From: Corella eumyota
Taxonomy: Eukaryota > Chordata > Ascidiacea > Phlebobranchia > Corellidae
Length of the DNA stretch: 64,000 nt
Direction: 5' to 3'
NCBI GenBank assembly: GCA_963082875.1
Contig: OY720098.1
Span: forward strand, 7,378,001-7,442,000
Shown: positions 42,849-53,742 of the stretch, one piece after another
Layout of the letters: the number at the start of each line of letters is the position of its first letter
How positions within the stretch are numbered: position 1 is the first letter of the stretch
Notes under the pieces: model-generated
Told to the model about the DNA's origin: nothing
The model's input: only the letters and a program-made list of their open reading frames with translations
The model's database searches: none
Translations under genes and position numbers: made by a program

Positions 42849-45145
42849 TCCCTACTAGTTTTACTAACTTCTATAACAATTTTAAAACACAATTTAGTAT
42901 ACTACAAATTTAGATATTACTTTTTATTCGATTGCAATACTTTTCTGATTTCAACTAATTTAAAATCTAAAAGAAGAAAAAAACTTTTAGTTCCTGAATA
43001 AAATATACTTTAACTATAAAACTATCTACTACTCTTATTAATAAAACATTTTGTTTAGTTAGGAATAAAACGCTAGAGATTGCTAGATTCACTGTTTACA
43101 TTGCGTGTGTGTAATGGCATTGTACACGTTGGATTTCTAACTGAACCAGTCAACTCCCTTCGTGTGTTGCCAAAGTAAACAGTTGCTATTGATGCTATGT
43201 AATCTTGAATTTGTTTAAAATTTTATAGTTTTATTTAGTGAAAGTATCTTTGCTGAAGATTTTTTCTGTAAATCTATACGAGTTTACGAAGCTCGTTGGT
43301 CTAGAAGATTTTTAATGAAATACTACTTTGCACGTTAAATTATTTTTGCTAAAATAATCTCTATTTAAATAACTGTAAACCATTTTTAATGTATATAAGC
43401 TAAAGTCTTTAAACCCGTTCTGTTTTTGACTTGCTTAATACTGTTAATACTATGTTCACTTTCTCACAGAGCGATATATAAAAAATCTGAATTCAAACAA
43501 ACTGCACTAGTTAACAACAAGCCGGTAAGTGTCATAAACTAATTAAGAAATCACTTTTTTGTTGTGAGCAAATTTAAACCCGCGAACAATTCACAGTGCC
43601 AATATTCAACGGCAAAATGCATAGAATTTTTAGCGCAACGCGTGCGCTGCTCACACGATTTGTGACCTTTACGCGACCACAATAATACAGATGACGTCAC
43701 TAATCGAATAACCGACTTGTCATCATTTTAACACGTCTTTACCGCAAGTTAATTACTATACTGCGCGAGGTCGCTAGGCCAGCTGCTGCTAACTACAAAT
43801 GACGTTGTTGTCAGAACGAATTATTCGATAACAATATCCGGTATTAACTAATAAAAATCAAACAAATGTTCTTGTATGGTATAGTTTTCACACTTTTATA
43901 AACCAAGAACCGCACAAGTTACAAATATGCAAAATTAAAAGGCTGGCAGTTTTGTTATTTTGGTTGAAGGCTAGTTTTTGAGTAGTTTTTGCTTTAAAAA
44001 TAAATTTTGTGATGTAATAACTTTCCGTTCGTTGTTCATTTATTGCTACTGCATTAAAAAGGAAGGTGACAAACTCTGCGGACCTTAACACGAACCCACA
44101 ACATTAACGATCGTGTTATGACATAATGTTTGTGTTGCTAATAACAAAAGTCAAAAGGTTAAAATCGATTAATGATATTAAAATTTCTGAAAATTGTATA
44201 AAAAATAATTCATAAATATTGAATAGATAATTTTGCAAATAGGCATTTATAAACCCATTGAAATTGTAACCATGCCCGACTTTTATTCTATTGTGCATTG
44301 TTAAGCTCTTTATATCTGTTTTAAATAAACCATTCTTCTTTCACTAAAAAGAAAACTATACAATTATTAAACTCCTAAAAAGGCTGGTCACAGCATTAAT
44401 CAATGTCATACTTTGACAAAGTATCTAACGACCTAATATGGCTACTAATTTAGCAAACCGCATCATTTTTTATTTTTTCTAATATAAAATATCCTACAAC
44501 AATAATTTAGTTTCAAGACAAAGAATACTTCAAGAAAATGTATTGTAACAAAATTCTGGTAAAAATAGAAAAAAAATCAATTGAATTATTGGTATAAGCA
44601 ATGGCTAAAATAAAAACATATTTACAATTGAATATTAAAAAAAAAATAATTTCTATAGTTGGTTTAGAACCAAATTAGGACAAAGTAAAATGATACAAAA
44701 CAGTTACTACTAATAATTAATTGCCAAATATACAATATGCCTAATTTTTCCCAAATAAACTAAACTTACTTCTCAGCAATGTCAACTTCAAGTCTTACAG
44801 GTTTGGTATAAAAAAGGTAATCAGAATCTATATACTGATCACGTTGGGTTTTTAAATGTAAACAATTCGCAAAAATGAAGGCACCACTAGCAGTAAAATT
44901 ACTGCACTAATCACCACATTTTTTTTACACAATGAAGGTATATATTTATCAGGTATAGTAATAAAAAATCATATGAACTGATACTTTATCTACTGCACTA
45001 TGTGCATTAACAGTTACTATTTGCCCTTTCGACAAAAAGCAATTTAAATTTTTTTTGATAGATAATTAATATTTATAATAACTGCATTTCTAAATAGTTT
45101 TAACTTAATATTTTAAATTGGAAAATATATTTTAAAAATGACTCT
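42849..45145. other. Intergenic, RAR upstream and CASC3 3' side
   Basis: About 2.3 kb without supported coding sequence. The left part must include the RAR promoter and any 5' UTR exon; the right part includes the CASC3 3' UTR. Short open frames here (43888-44091, 44116-44298) have no recognisable features. Confidence 0.5.
43692..43699. promoter_or_regulatory. Perfect CRE palindrome upstream of RAR
   Basis: TGACGTCA about 850 bases upstream of the RAR start codon, within a locally less AT-rich stretch (about 43560-43840) that could be the promoter or first non-coding exon region. Confidence 0.4.
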
Positions 45146-48100
45146 TCACATCATCTTGTTGTAATGTAATGGAGGCCTGATTGGAATTGCGTTGCTGTTC
45201 AACTTCCTAATGGGTGAACCGTCTGGAGATATCCCCATATTGGGAACATTTGGTTGGGTGTAATAAGTAACCCCGTGGACTTGTTGACCAAGTAAATGGT
45301 GGTTGGGGGGAAAGGGAAGCGGGGGAAGTTGAGGTGGTTCTTGAAGAACATTTCTGAAAGAAAATGTTTAATAACATTATAGATTACAACAAAAAACAAT
45401 CTGGAATTGTTAATATACACTGAACCTTAATTGGTAAGCTTACCTCGGCATATAAGTATTAGGAGGAAAGTTGTGTGGAAGTGGAGGGGGAAAAGTTAAA
45501 GACCCAGTTAGATCACCTAAATACAACAATTCACTGTTTACTCTTAAATCAAAAAATTAAAATTAAAAAATATAATGATATTGGTGCAATAACTAAAAAT
45601 AATATTGTGAAATAGTATTCCTATCTTTATCACAAAAATTGGCAAAATTATCATGCAAGAAATATAATCTAAAAAAAATTTTGAATAAAGTATTTCACAA
45701 ACCTGCATTAGGAAGTGTGTTAATATGAGATCTTGGTGGACTTGTTATTTTATGCTCTTCGCTTGATGTCATCAACATATTATTATGATGCATCTAAAAC
45801 AATATTAGTTAATAAAAATTAAATGGTTTGTTTTTTTATAATACAAAAATGACGATTTAATTTGGAATAAGTCAAATAAACAATAACTATCGACTTAGAA
45901 ATAGTATATTTCAATTGTTAGCACCTGTTCAAGAGCCTGTATGTTAAGTACAGGTTGTTGTTGTTGTGGCATCATTGAACTTAGGTGAGAGGGAGGTGTT
46001 AAGGTTGACATCATTCTTTGTTGTTGCTGGTATGCTAGCAAAATAAGAACAACAACATTACTAGTTTAGTGTTCATAGTGGCAATTGCAACAATATACTA
46101 AATGTTAAGTAATCAGTGAGCAATTACATAAGTTTAGTTTCCACAATAGAAAACTATTACGATGAAGTTTAAAAATATGATGTCTCTTTAAACAAAGGAA
46201 ATAAAATCTTACTTTCATAATATTGCATTGATGCTAATGCTGGATCCATGCCACTTAACAACACATCAGATTTTGGAATGCTCATTACATGGTTTGCCAG
46301 TCCAACTAAAACAACACACAAAAATTAAATTATGATAGAAAAATGGCTTAAAAATCTAAAGTCCAAAGTTTCAATACATGAAAAATAAGTGCTTTTTGAA
46401 AATGTAAAATTTTTTTTACTAAAAAATAAGAAGGATCAAAGAAAATTACCAATATTAGGAGGCATGCCCATTGGTTCACTCATATTGGTAATTTCATGGG
46501 CTTGCTCTGGTTCGTACTGGTTAATTGGTGGCGTAGAAACACTATGAGGTGAGCCATGCATTAAAGGTGGTGTCTGGTTGGTAACAACTGGTTGTTGTTC
46601 CTTTTGTTCGTATTGCACTGGTGATGGTTTATTTTGGGCTGGTGCTACTATGGTTAAAGCACAATATAAAATAATAATTCAAAAATTGTTGTGTTATCTA
46701 GCATATGCAAATTAAATTTTAACTCCTTACCCTTGGGTTGTTGCTTGTTTTCTGATTTTGATTTTGACCATTCAGGAGGTAAAACTGGTTGTCGTTGATG
46801 GTCAACCGAGGTCTCGACAGCTTTTTGTCGCAGAGATGAATACCTACGAGGTTGGTTTGACTAAACACAAAACAAAAATAGATTAAGTTATTTTCAAGGC
46901 AAAATTCGTTAACATTTAAATTTTTATTTAAAGAAATGTATATTATGAATACTTCTTTGCTTCCAGAAACAGAAACATTTTTTATTCGGTCAGATAAATT
47001 CTCCTCATATTTTCTTCCATGCCTAAAATTAAAATTATAAACTTTAATTATTACATTATGGCATAAAATTTTAAACCCAAATTATTTGATTGTGGATAAT
47101 AACTACATACCTTTGATGAGAATAAGATTTGTCTCTTGGTGGTTGTTGTTGTTGTTGTCGTTTTGACTTTTCATGTTTGTCAATAACATTCAACATTGTT
47201 TCAAGGTTATTTTCGGTATTTTGTTTTTTCTTACTCTAAATAGTTTCATTTATTTATGCAATTTAATTTTCAAATATTCAAAAAAATAAAATAAGTATTA
47301 AAATAAAAAATTTAACAATAAATATGATTGCAAGTAGAATTCAACTTACTGAGGAAGGACTTTTGTTTTTATTTTCATTTTGGTGACTACTCTCTTTTTT
47401 ATTTGATACCTCAATATCAGCTGCTCTTCTTTCCGGATAGGGTTGCCTATTACTCTCTAAAATAAAAGGTAAATTTGATAAAAATGTATTCCTTAAGAAT
47501 GGTTCTTGTTCAACACAATCATTTTTTATTGCGGTTTTAATAACAAATAATATTCAAAATAGGTAATCATGCACCATTCTTATATTTAGGCAAAAAATGT
47601 AATTTCTAACTTGAAAATTATACATACTTTAAATACAAAACTTAAAATAAATTGCAAAAACTGACTTTTATAGTTGTCATCTGCTGGTTTGTTTTGTTTG
47701 GAAGAATGGAAATTTTGAGACTTAATGGGTTGGGATTTTTCTGGTTTCGAAGGCTATAAAAATATAACATGATAAATTTTAAATCGATTTCCGTATTTAG
47801 TCAATAATAAAAAATAAAAGTGTTCTTTAAAAAATTAAATTTTGTACCTGATTTAGTTCTGGCCATTCTTGTTGGTTGGAAGTCGAAACAGTCTCCTTAT
47901 TTTTACTACTTTGTTCTCTTTGTGGTTGCTGGTTGTATTGGGAACGGGAAATCCCCCTTCTGTTGATGGGTCTTCTTTTACCTCCACCTCTTTGGCTATA
48001 AAATTATTTATGAATATTAATTTCAAGTATATATATATATAATATTTCTTGATGGTGACTTAACACATTGATTGAATAGTATTTCATAATTTTAAGCCCT

Positions 48101-49735
48101 TTTTTCATTTCCAATACAGTAAATAAAAGCTAAGATCTATAAACACTACCTCGCCTTAACAAAAACATTTAAAAACCCAAAAAAACTTACCCTCTGGAAT
48201 AATTTGGTCCACTATTATAATCAAAAGCTCTGATATCATAACCATACTCAGCAATAAGTTGTGCTTTACATTTTGGTGTTTGGTCGATTTCATCAAATTT
48301 ATCATGCAACCATCTTGACTTGTCTGAATCACGAAATCCTCGATTAGACTTCCTAAAAAAATTATTCAACAAAAATTCAATAAATATATATATATATACA
48401 AATTGGGAAAAAAAAATAAATAAAGATTAAATTCTTAGACACTTATTGTTAGAATTATTAGTATATAGTGCTTTAAACAAAATATAGGTGGGGGTGGCAT
48501 TTTATAAAGTTTAGACATTAAATAAAAATAGACATAAATGTTTAGATAAGGTTGGATTAAATTTTTTTTTAAGAATGGCAAAAATAAACCACTTTAAAAC
48601 TGCATATATTTACACAAATAATAGCTTGCAATAAAAACTATACATATTTTTGCTAAAAATGCTAAACAGTAACCATCTGTTAAAATTAAAAACAAAATAT
48701 TTACCCTCCTCGAGAGTTTTCATCATTCCTTACATCATGTTGAAAAAATTGTCCCTTTGTTGGTATAAAAGTCGGAAGATTTTCTTCGTCCTTGTTTTCC
48801 TTTATCTTTAGGGAGGTTGAATCCGCATCATCTGATTGTTCCTAAAAATCACAAATTTTTTTTAACAAAAATAACATAAAGTTTAAATTGAACGTAATAC
48901 CACAATTTTTTGATCTTATGTTTAGAAAACATTTATTATAAAAAAAAAACACTGGCACACCTGTAAACTCCAATATTTAATTCAACAATAAAAAACCTAA
49001 CCTGCCCATCTCCTTGCTCCCTTGTAACAACATCCTCTTCGTAAACTTGTTCCTCATTCCTATTGACATTTCTGGAAATATTCAAATCTGCATCCTCTTC
49101 TTTATGTGCTGCAGCTTTTGTTTCATCCTCCTATTAAACATAAAAAATTCTTATATAAAATTCAAACATTCTTTGAAAAGATTCACAATATTATCAAAAC
49201 TTTGTTTAATAAAAACAAGATTGTATTCATAAAAAGTAAGAACGTAACAAGACTATAAATAAATACATTAAATTATAAATGTAATTTAACACAAAATATT
49301 TTATGGCCTTAGTAAGTTACTCACATTACACAATTTGTCTACGATTCCTTTCTTATAACAACTCAATACAATATTGAAAAATTTGAAATAAAAAATTGTA
49401 TATATTGCAAAAGATTTTACGATGAACTGATTAAATATATATCAAAATCTTACAGTATCAGAATGTTCACTGACTTCTTCTTCTTCTTCAGCACTTTCAT
49501 ATTCCGACAAATCACCATAATCTTCATCATAATCATGGACCTAATTAAATGTTAAAAATTGTAATTAACAATAGTAAAAAATTTTACTCAGAATTAAAAT
49601 AAAACATGATTTCATCTTAAAATATAAGTAAATTACCGATTGGGTCAGTGATAAACTGTTATGATGTTGTGACTCTCCTTCTGACAAAACTTCTTCATGA
49701 TCAATATTCGCTCTTCTGCGTCGTCGATCTGCCAT
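45146..49735 (-). CDS. CASC3: CASC3/MLN51 (Barentsz), exon junction complex core factor
   Basis: Seventeen exons encode 684 residues (human CASC3 has about 703). ATG 49735-49733 begins M-A-D-R-R-R-R-R-A, like the human start. An acidic region with L-S-E-Y-E-S-A-E-E follows. The SELOR/Btz core spans exons 48705-48841 and 48191-48352: F-I-P-T-K-G-Q-F-F-Q-H-D then R-W-L-H-D-K-F-D-E and E-Y-G-Y-D-I-R. The phenylalanine and tryptophan known to matter for eIF4A3 binding are kept. Later exons carry R-R-Y-S-S-L-R-Q and Gln/Pro-rich stretches, and the C-terminus has G-V-T-Y-Y as in vertebrates. Exons in transcript order continue 47848-47995, 47666-47753, 47350-47456, 47111-47235, 46953-47022, 46731-46860, 46450-46647, 46213-46305, 45925-46034, 45703-45793, 45444-45516 and 45146-45353 (TGA). 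Role: clamps eIF4A3 on spliced mRNA in localisation and decay. Confidence 0.94.
48191..48841 (-). other. CASC3: CASC3 SELOR (eIF4A3-binding) core exons
   Basis: Exons 48705-48841 and 48191-48352 joined in phase 2. They carry the two peptide arms that wrap eIF4A3: I-P-T-K-G-Q-F-F-Q-H-D-V-R and W-L-H-D-K-F-D-E-x7-K-x5-L-I-A-E-Y-G-Y-D-I. The spacer between the arms is shorter than in vertebrates. Confidence 0.93.
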
Positions 49736-50331
49736 CTTTATGTTAGGTCTTTAAGGTTTTTCTGATTGTCACTTTGTCAGAGAATGTAACAGATGAACTT
49801 AACCTAGTAGTTATTCAGGCAATTCTAAAAAATAATAACATGCTTACGATCATATTAGACGAATTATATTATCAAAATCTTGTGATTTCAATTTTCAAAA
49901 TGCCATTCTCTGTTGGCCTGATTGCTATGCTCGTACAGCTTATACCTAGTAACCAAATATTTTAAATTCACTATTTAATAACATTCTAGTTGCTTGACTA
50001 TTTAAAGTATCCAACACTTCTTATAGTTTCTATAAATTTATCAAAATAAAATACATAAGCCAAGGGCAAAGCTGGCGCGGGAAAGAAAATTTCGCAACTG
50101 GAGAGTAAAACTTGTAACCGACATATGACTTCGGATAAATGCTTACTCCTGTTTTTAGAAAATAAATTACTAAATTTTTTTGTTTAAACTGTTTCCTAAT
50201 TTGTATAATATTACACCAATTTAAACTTTAAGAAATGCTGCATGTTATTTATTATTTTTTTTATATAACTATTAAGTTTTTAATACTTTTTTTCATAGGT
50301 TCAAATTAAAGGTAAATAACAAGTCACAATC
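49736..50331. other. Intergenic, CASC3 promoter and SLC43-like 3' side
   Basis: Under 600 bases. It holds the upstream region of CASC3 and the 3' UTR of the transporter, both on the minus strand. The open frame 49774-49965 has no family features. Confidence 0.45.
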
Positions 50332-51789
50332 CTAAACAACAGTTTTATTACCAATAAATTTCTTTGAGCTATTATCAACATCAATGACAATATTATGATT
50401 TTTAAAAGCTGTCATCATTATACTGTTGGAAGAATTATAAAGCGTAATTGGATGATAAAACGTTAATAAACACAAGAATATAAACGTGCAGTTAACAACA
50501 AAAAAGTTCCCGTTAAAATAGTACAAGACTAAATTTAAAAGTGGAATTTGAACAAATGTTGCTAGTCCAGATGAAGTAAGCGTAATGCCCAGTAATGTCC
50601 CAAAGTGAAATGCTGAAAAAGCTATTGATATATAAGTAATAACACATGTATACAGGTAACTACGAAAAACTGTAAATAAAACAAATGATACAATCTGTAA
50701 AGGCAGACAGGGAATAACAACTAGAACAGAAAATAAAGTTGCGAGCAATGACGTAATGCCTAATGATAGGCTTATAGATTTGACGTTGTTTGATTTATTA
50801 TCTTTTTTATTATTTTTGTTAAATCTACATGTAGTTTTATCTATTATGTAACCGCATAAAGGCGATATCAGAAATGCAATGGGTGATGCAATACCAGCAT
50901 AAAATAAATATTGATCAACAACTATTGTCTCAATTTTCATACTTTCCAGCCAATAGTAAAGAGTACCCATAAAAAAAATTTCCCTTATTCGGAGAACAAC
51001 AAGAAAAGCAACATTTCCGTAAAAGAACTTGTTCATGAGAGAATATTTAAGTTTACTTCGTTCACCTCGTGTAATTTGTTTAAAATTTTTATATTGCTTT
51101 TTAACATTTTTCAGACCATAGGTAAAATCATCAGGAATGTTATATGGTATTTGCATAACAGGCGATAATACAAACGTTCTCACCAAAAAATATAAGGATA
51201 TACTTGACATGGAAAGAAATATAGTCCTCAATGAAATGCCTTGGTCGCCGACTAGTTTAAAAAAATAAAAAATTATTGAAGACGAATCAAATCCTCCGTT
51301 AATTAGACCTATTATAGTAGAACGATGTTTTGGTATTAGGTTCGCAAATTGAAAGCTTACTACCAATACCACGATGCCAGACAGCATTATTAAAAACATG
51401 CCTGGTAACAAAACCCACTGTTGCGTAGGTGATATCATCGATATTAATAGGCAACTTAAGCAATATAGAAGCGTTAACAGTATTCGACTAATCCAAGTTC
51501 CATAACGGTCGTAAAAAAATCCAACCAAAACAGTGCACCCCGGTACTGTTGAGCTTACAATTGTATATATTAGATTAAAATGTTCTCTTTGCTTTAAACA
51601 AGTCGATAATGTTAAATTCGACATGTTCAAATGTCGGGTTCTATTTACAGTATCTTCGTAACAAAGATTATTATAAATCTTTTCGCCTTCAAAGCTACCT
51701 ATCAGAAATGACCATCCATATCCTATTCCACTTAGAAAAGCGCATTCTAGTACTGTTAGTACAACAGCTGCTATGTCCTTGCAACTCAT
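50332..51789 (-). CDS. SLC43-family transporter, SLC43A3-like, single exon
   Basis: An uninterrupted 485-residue frame encodes a major facilitator superfamily transporter with about 12 hydrophobic segments. The stretch H-R-S-T-I-I-G-L-I-N-G-G-F-D-S-S-S closely matches vertebrate SLC43A3, as do G-I-S-L-R, V-R-T-F and I-P-Y-N-I-P. There is a glycosylatable loop between helices 1 and 2 (N-R-T, N-M-S, N-L-T) with cysteines, and F-Y-D-R-Y after helix 2. SLC43A3 carries purine nucleobases by facilitated diffusion while SLC43A1/2 carry neutral amino acids; the substrate here is inferred. The lack of introns is odd, since every other gene in the window is finely split and vertebrate SLC43 genes have many introns: it could be a retrocopy or have lost its introns. 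The sequence is intact. Confidence 0.87.
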   Translation of the reverse strand: MSCKDIAAVVLTVLECAFLSGIGYGWSFLIGSFEGEKIYNNLCYEDTVNRTRHLNMSNLTLSTCLKQREHFNLIYTIVSSTVPGCTVLVGFFYDRYGTWISRILLTLLYCLSCLLISMISPTQQWVLLPGMFLIMLSGIVVLVVSFQFANLIPKHRSTIIGLINGGFDSSSIIFYFFKLVGDQGISLRTIFLSMSSISLYFLVRTFVLSPVMQIPYNIPDDFTYGLKNVKKQYKNFKQITRGERSKLKYSLMNKFFYGNVAFLVVLRIREIFFMGTLYYWLESMKIETIVVDQYLFYAGIASPIAFLISPLCGYIIDKTTCRFNKNNKKDNKSNNVKSISLSLGITSLLATLFSVLVVIPCLPLQIVSFVLFTVFRSYLYTCVITYISIAFSAFHFGTLLGITLTSSGLATFVQIPLLNLVLYYFNGNFFVVNCTFIFLCLLTFYHPITLYNSSNSIMMTAFKNHNIVIDVDNSSKKFIGNKTVV

Positions 51790-52809
51790 TTAGAATAAGC
51801 TCACAGTTTGTTAAAATATCTTGTAACTTTCAAGGTAGTCGTTATGTAACAAACTGTTATATTTTACAAACTCACTTGCAGTATTTTTCGGTGTGCTTTA
51901 TTTTAATGCAGTTTTATGAACCTTATCCCTTTTGTATAATGAACAAATTAAAACTTTATATTAACATAGTTAAGTTTAAAATTAATTAAGCGTTGGCTTG
52001 TGGCTACACAATCAATCAAACAATTTAGGGAAATGAGGTATCTAAAGTTTCCGGAACAGTCTACCTAGCCTAAACATTATCAAAACAGGCTTAACTTTAA
52101 TCCTTTTGTGTAGTGTGCGCTAAATGCTACTACTATATATAACTGCCAAAGTAGTAAAGGTATTTCTTTAGTATATTCACTTGTTTTACCGCTAAGTAGA
52201 ATAACTTAACTCAGGCTTCATACACAACCACAAAAACGTGCTGTGATAAAAATTCCCGTTCTAATACGTATAACCAGCGCATGTCGTCAAAAAGGTTACG
52301 TCTATATAAAGCGAGTAAACCGCCTTTCTGTTTTCTACTACTTGATTCTATGAAAAAATACAACTATTTGACATTTTGAGTATTTATGGCACATCTATAT
52401 AGACAAAACAGTTTTTAGTGTGACATTAGTAATTACTAAAAAATATTTTATGTGAGTAAATGATAAAAACGTGTCTAAAATTATCATTACCCGTGTTTTT
52501 ACCAAAGTGAAATGTTTTACACAATTTTAAAGCATTGTTTATGTTGAATATATACATGTAAACTGATAACTTCAATGCACAAGCTACGAACGATTTGCAA
52601 CATAATGAATACACACAATTTAGTTTTTGCAACATTGTAAAAATTCGGCCAGTTTTATCATGGAATGGTGTTATGTACAGATCACATTATCAATAGTTCA
52701 TCTATTCTTCATCAATGTCTATAAATACAAATACAAAAAAAGAACCATTTAGTCGATGTTTTACACTCAAGTGGCTACTAAAGAAATTTAAAAAAATCAA
52801 ATTTGGTTT
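51790..52809. other. Intergenic, SLC43-like promoter and gene H 3' side
   Basis: About 1 kb. Contains a possible tiny last exon of gene H near 52690-52709 (see findings) and the upstream region of the transporter. Nothing else is recognised. Confidence 0.4.
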
Positions 52810-53742
52810 TTACTTACCCGGAATATTCAAAATAGCCTGCCTTAAATGCGTAACATTTGCATTTAGTTCTTTAAAATTCGCAACTTCTGTTATTCTCGAA
52901 CTGCTATCACTACCATCACCAACTATAACCTGAAATTTCCACAAAAGGAAAAATTATAGTAAAAAATCAATGCTTCTGAATAAATATGTATTTCCTAATA
53001 GAATACCTGCAACTCTTCAGGGTTGTAGTTGCGAACTCCAACAGCGAACATTGTAATTCCTGCCGCTCTTGCATCGCTGGCACTTGTTTCCAAATATTGG
53101 GGATCAGATGCTCTAAAAATTTTTAAATATTTTTTTTAAACAAAATAAAAATGTTAACTTTCGATAAATAAATCTTAAAAATAGAATACCTTCCGTCAGT
53201 AATAATAACAATAGCATTCTTGGTTTCAGTATCATTTAATCGTTCTGAATTGGCAAAGTCAATCAGCAAAGCTTTTTCTATGGCATGGCCGGTATATGTT
53301 GTAAATCCATGGTGCTCAATGCTGTCAATAGCTTGCTAAAAACATTTAAAAGTTTTCAAAAACATAAATAATTAAATACTATAAAATTATAATAAGAAAG
53401 GGTAAAATACTAACGTGAAATGTGGCGTGTGTTCTAAATTCTCCCATTTCAATTTCTGTCCCCAAATATTGTTGTTTGTCGTATTGTCTATATTTGATGA
53501 AGAGCATTTGATAAGTACAAAATGGAACAATGTTTTATATACATAAAATAAATAGACCTTATAGTACTTTACTTATGATTACCTTCTAGGAAACCAATGG
53601 GAAAATTGCATCACCCCAATTCTTATTCTTTCTAAATCGTAACCTCTTACAACGTTCTTTACGAAATCAATCATATGTCTAAAATCTTTGCTAGTAACAG
53701 AACCAGATCCATCCAATAAGAATAACAAGTCAATTTTGTCGC
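52810..53742 (-). other. Gene H VWA domain
   Basis: Exons 53583-53742, 53415-53487, 53190-53335, 53007-53112 and 52810-52929. MIDAS D-G-S-G-S follows L-L-F-L-L; threonine in T-Y-T-G-H-A and aspartate in I-I-T-D-G-R complete the metal site. Exon sizes 146 and 106 are identical to gene D. Confidence 0.87.

Noticed and set aside
50911-51168. Plus-strand frame within the transporter (also 51609-51989)
   Set aside because: Antisense to the SLC43-like coding sequence with no family features or splice context.
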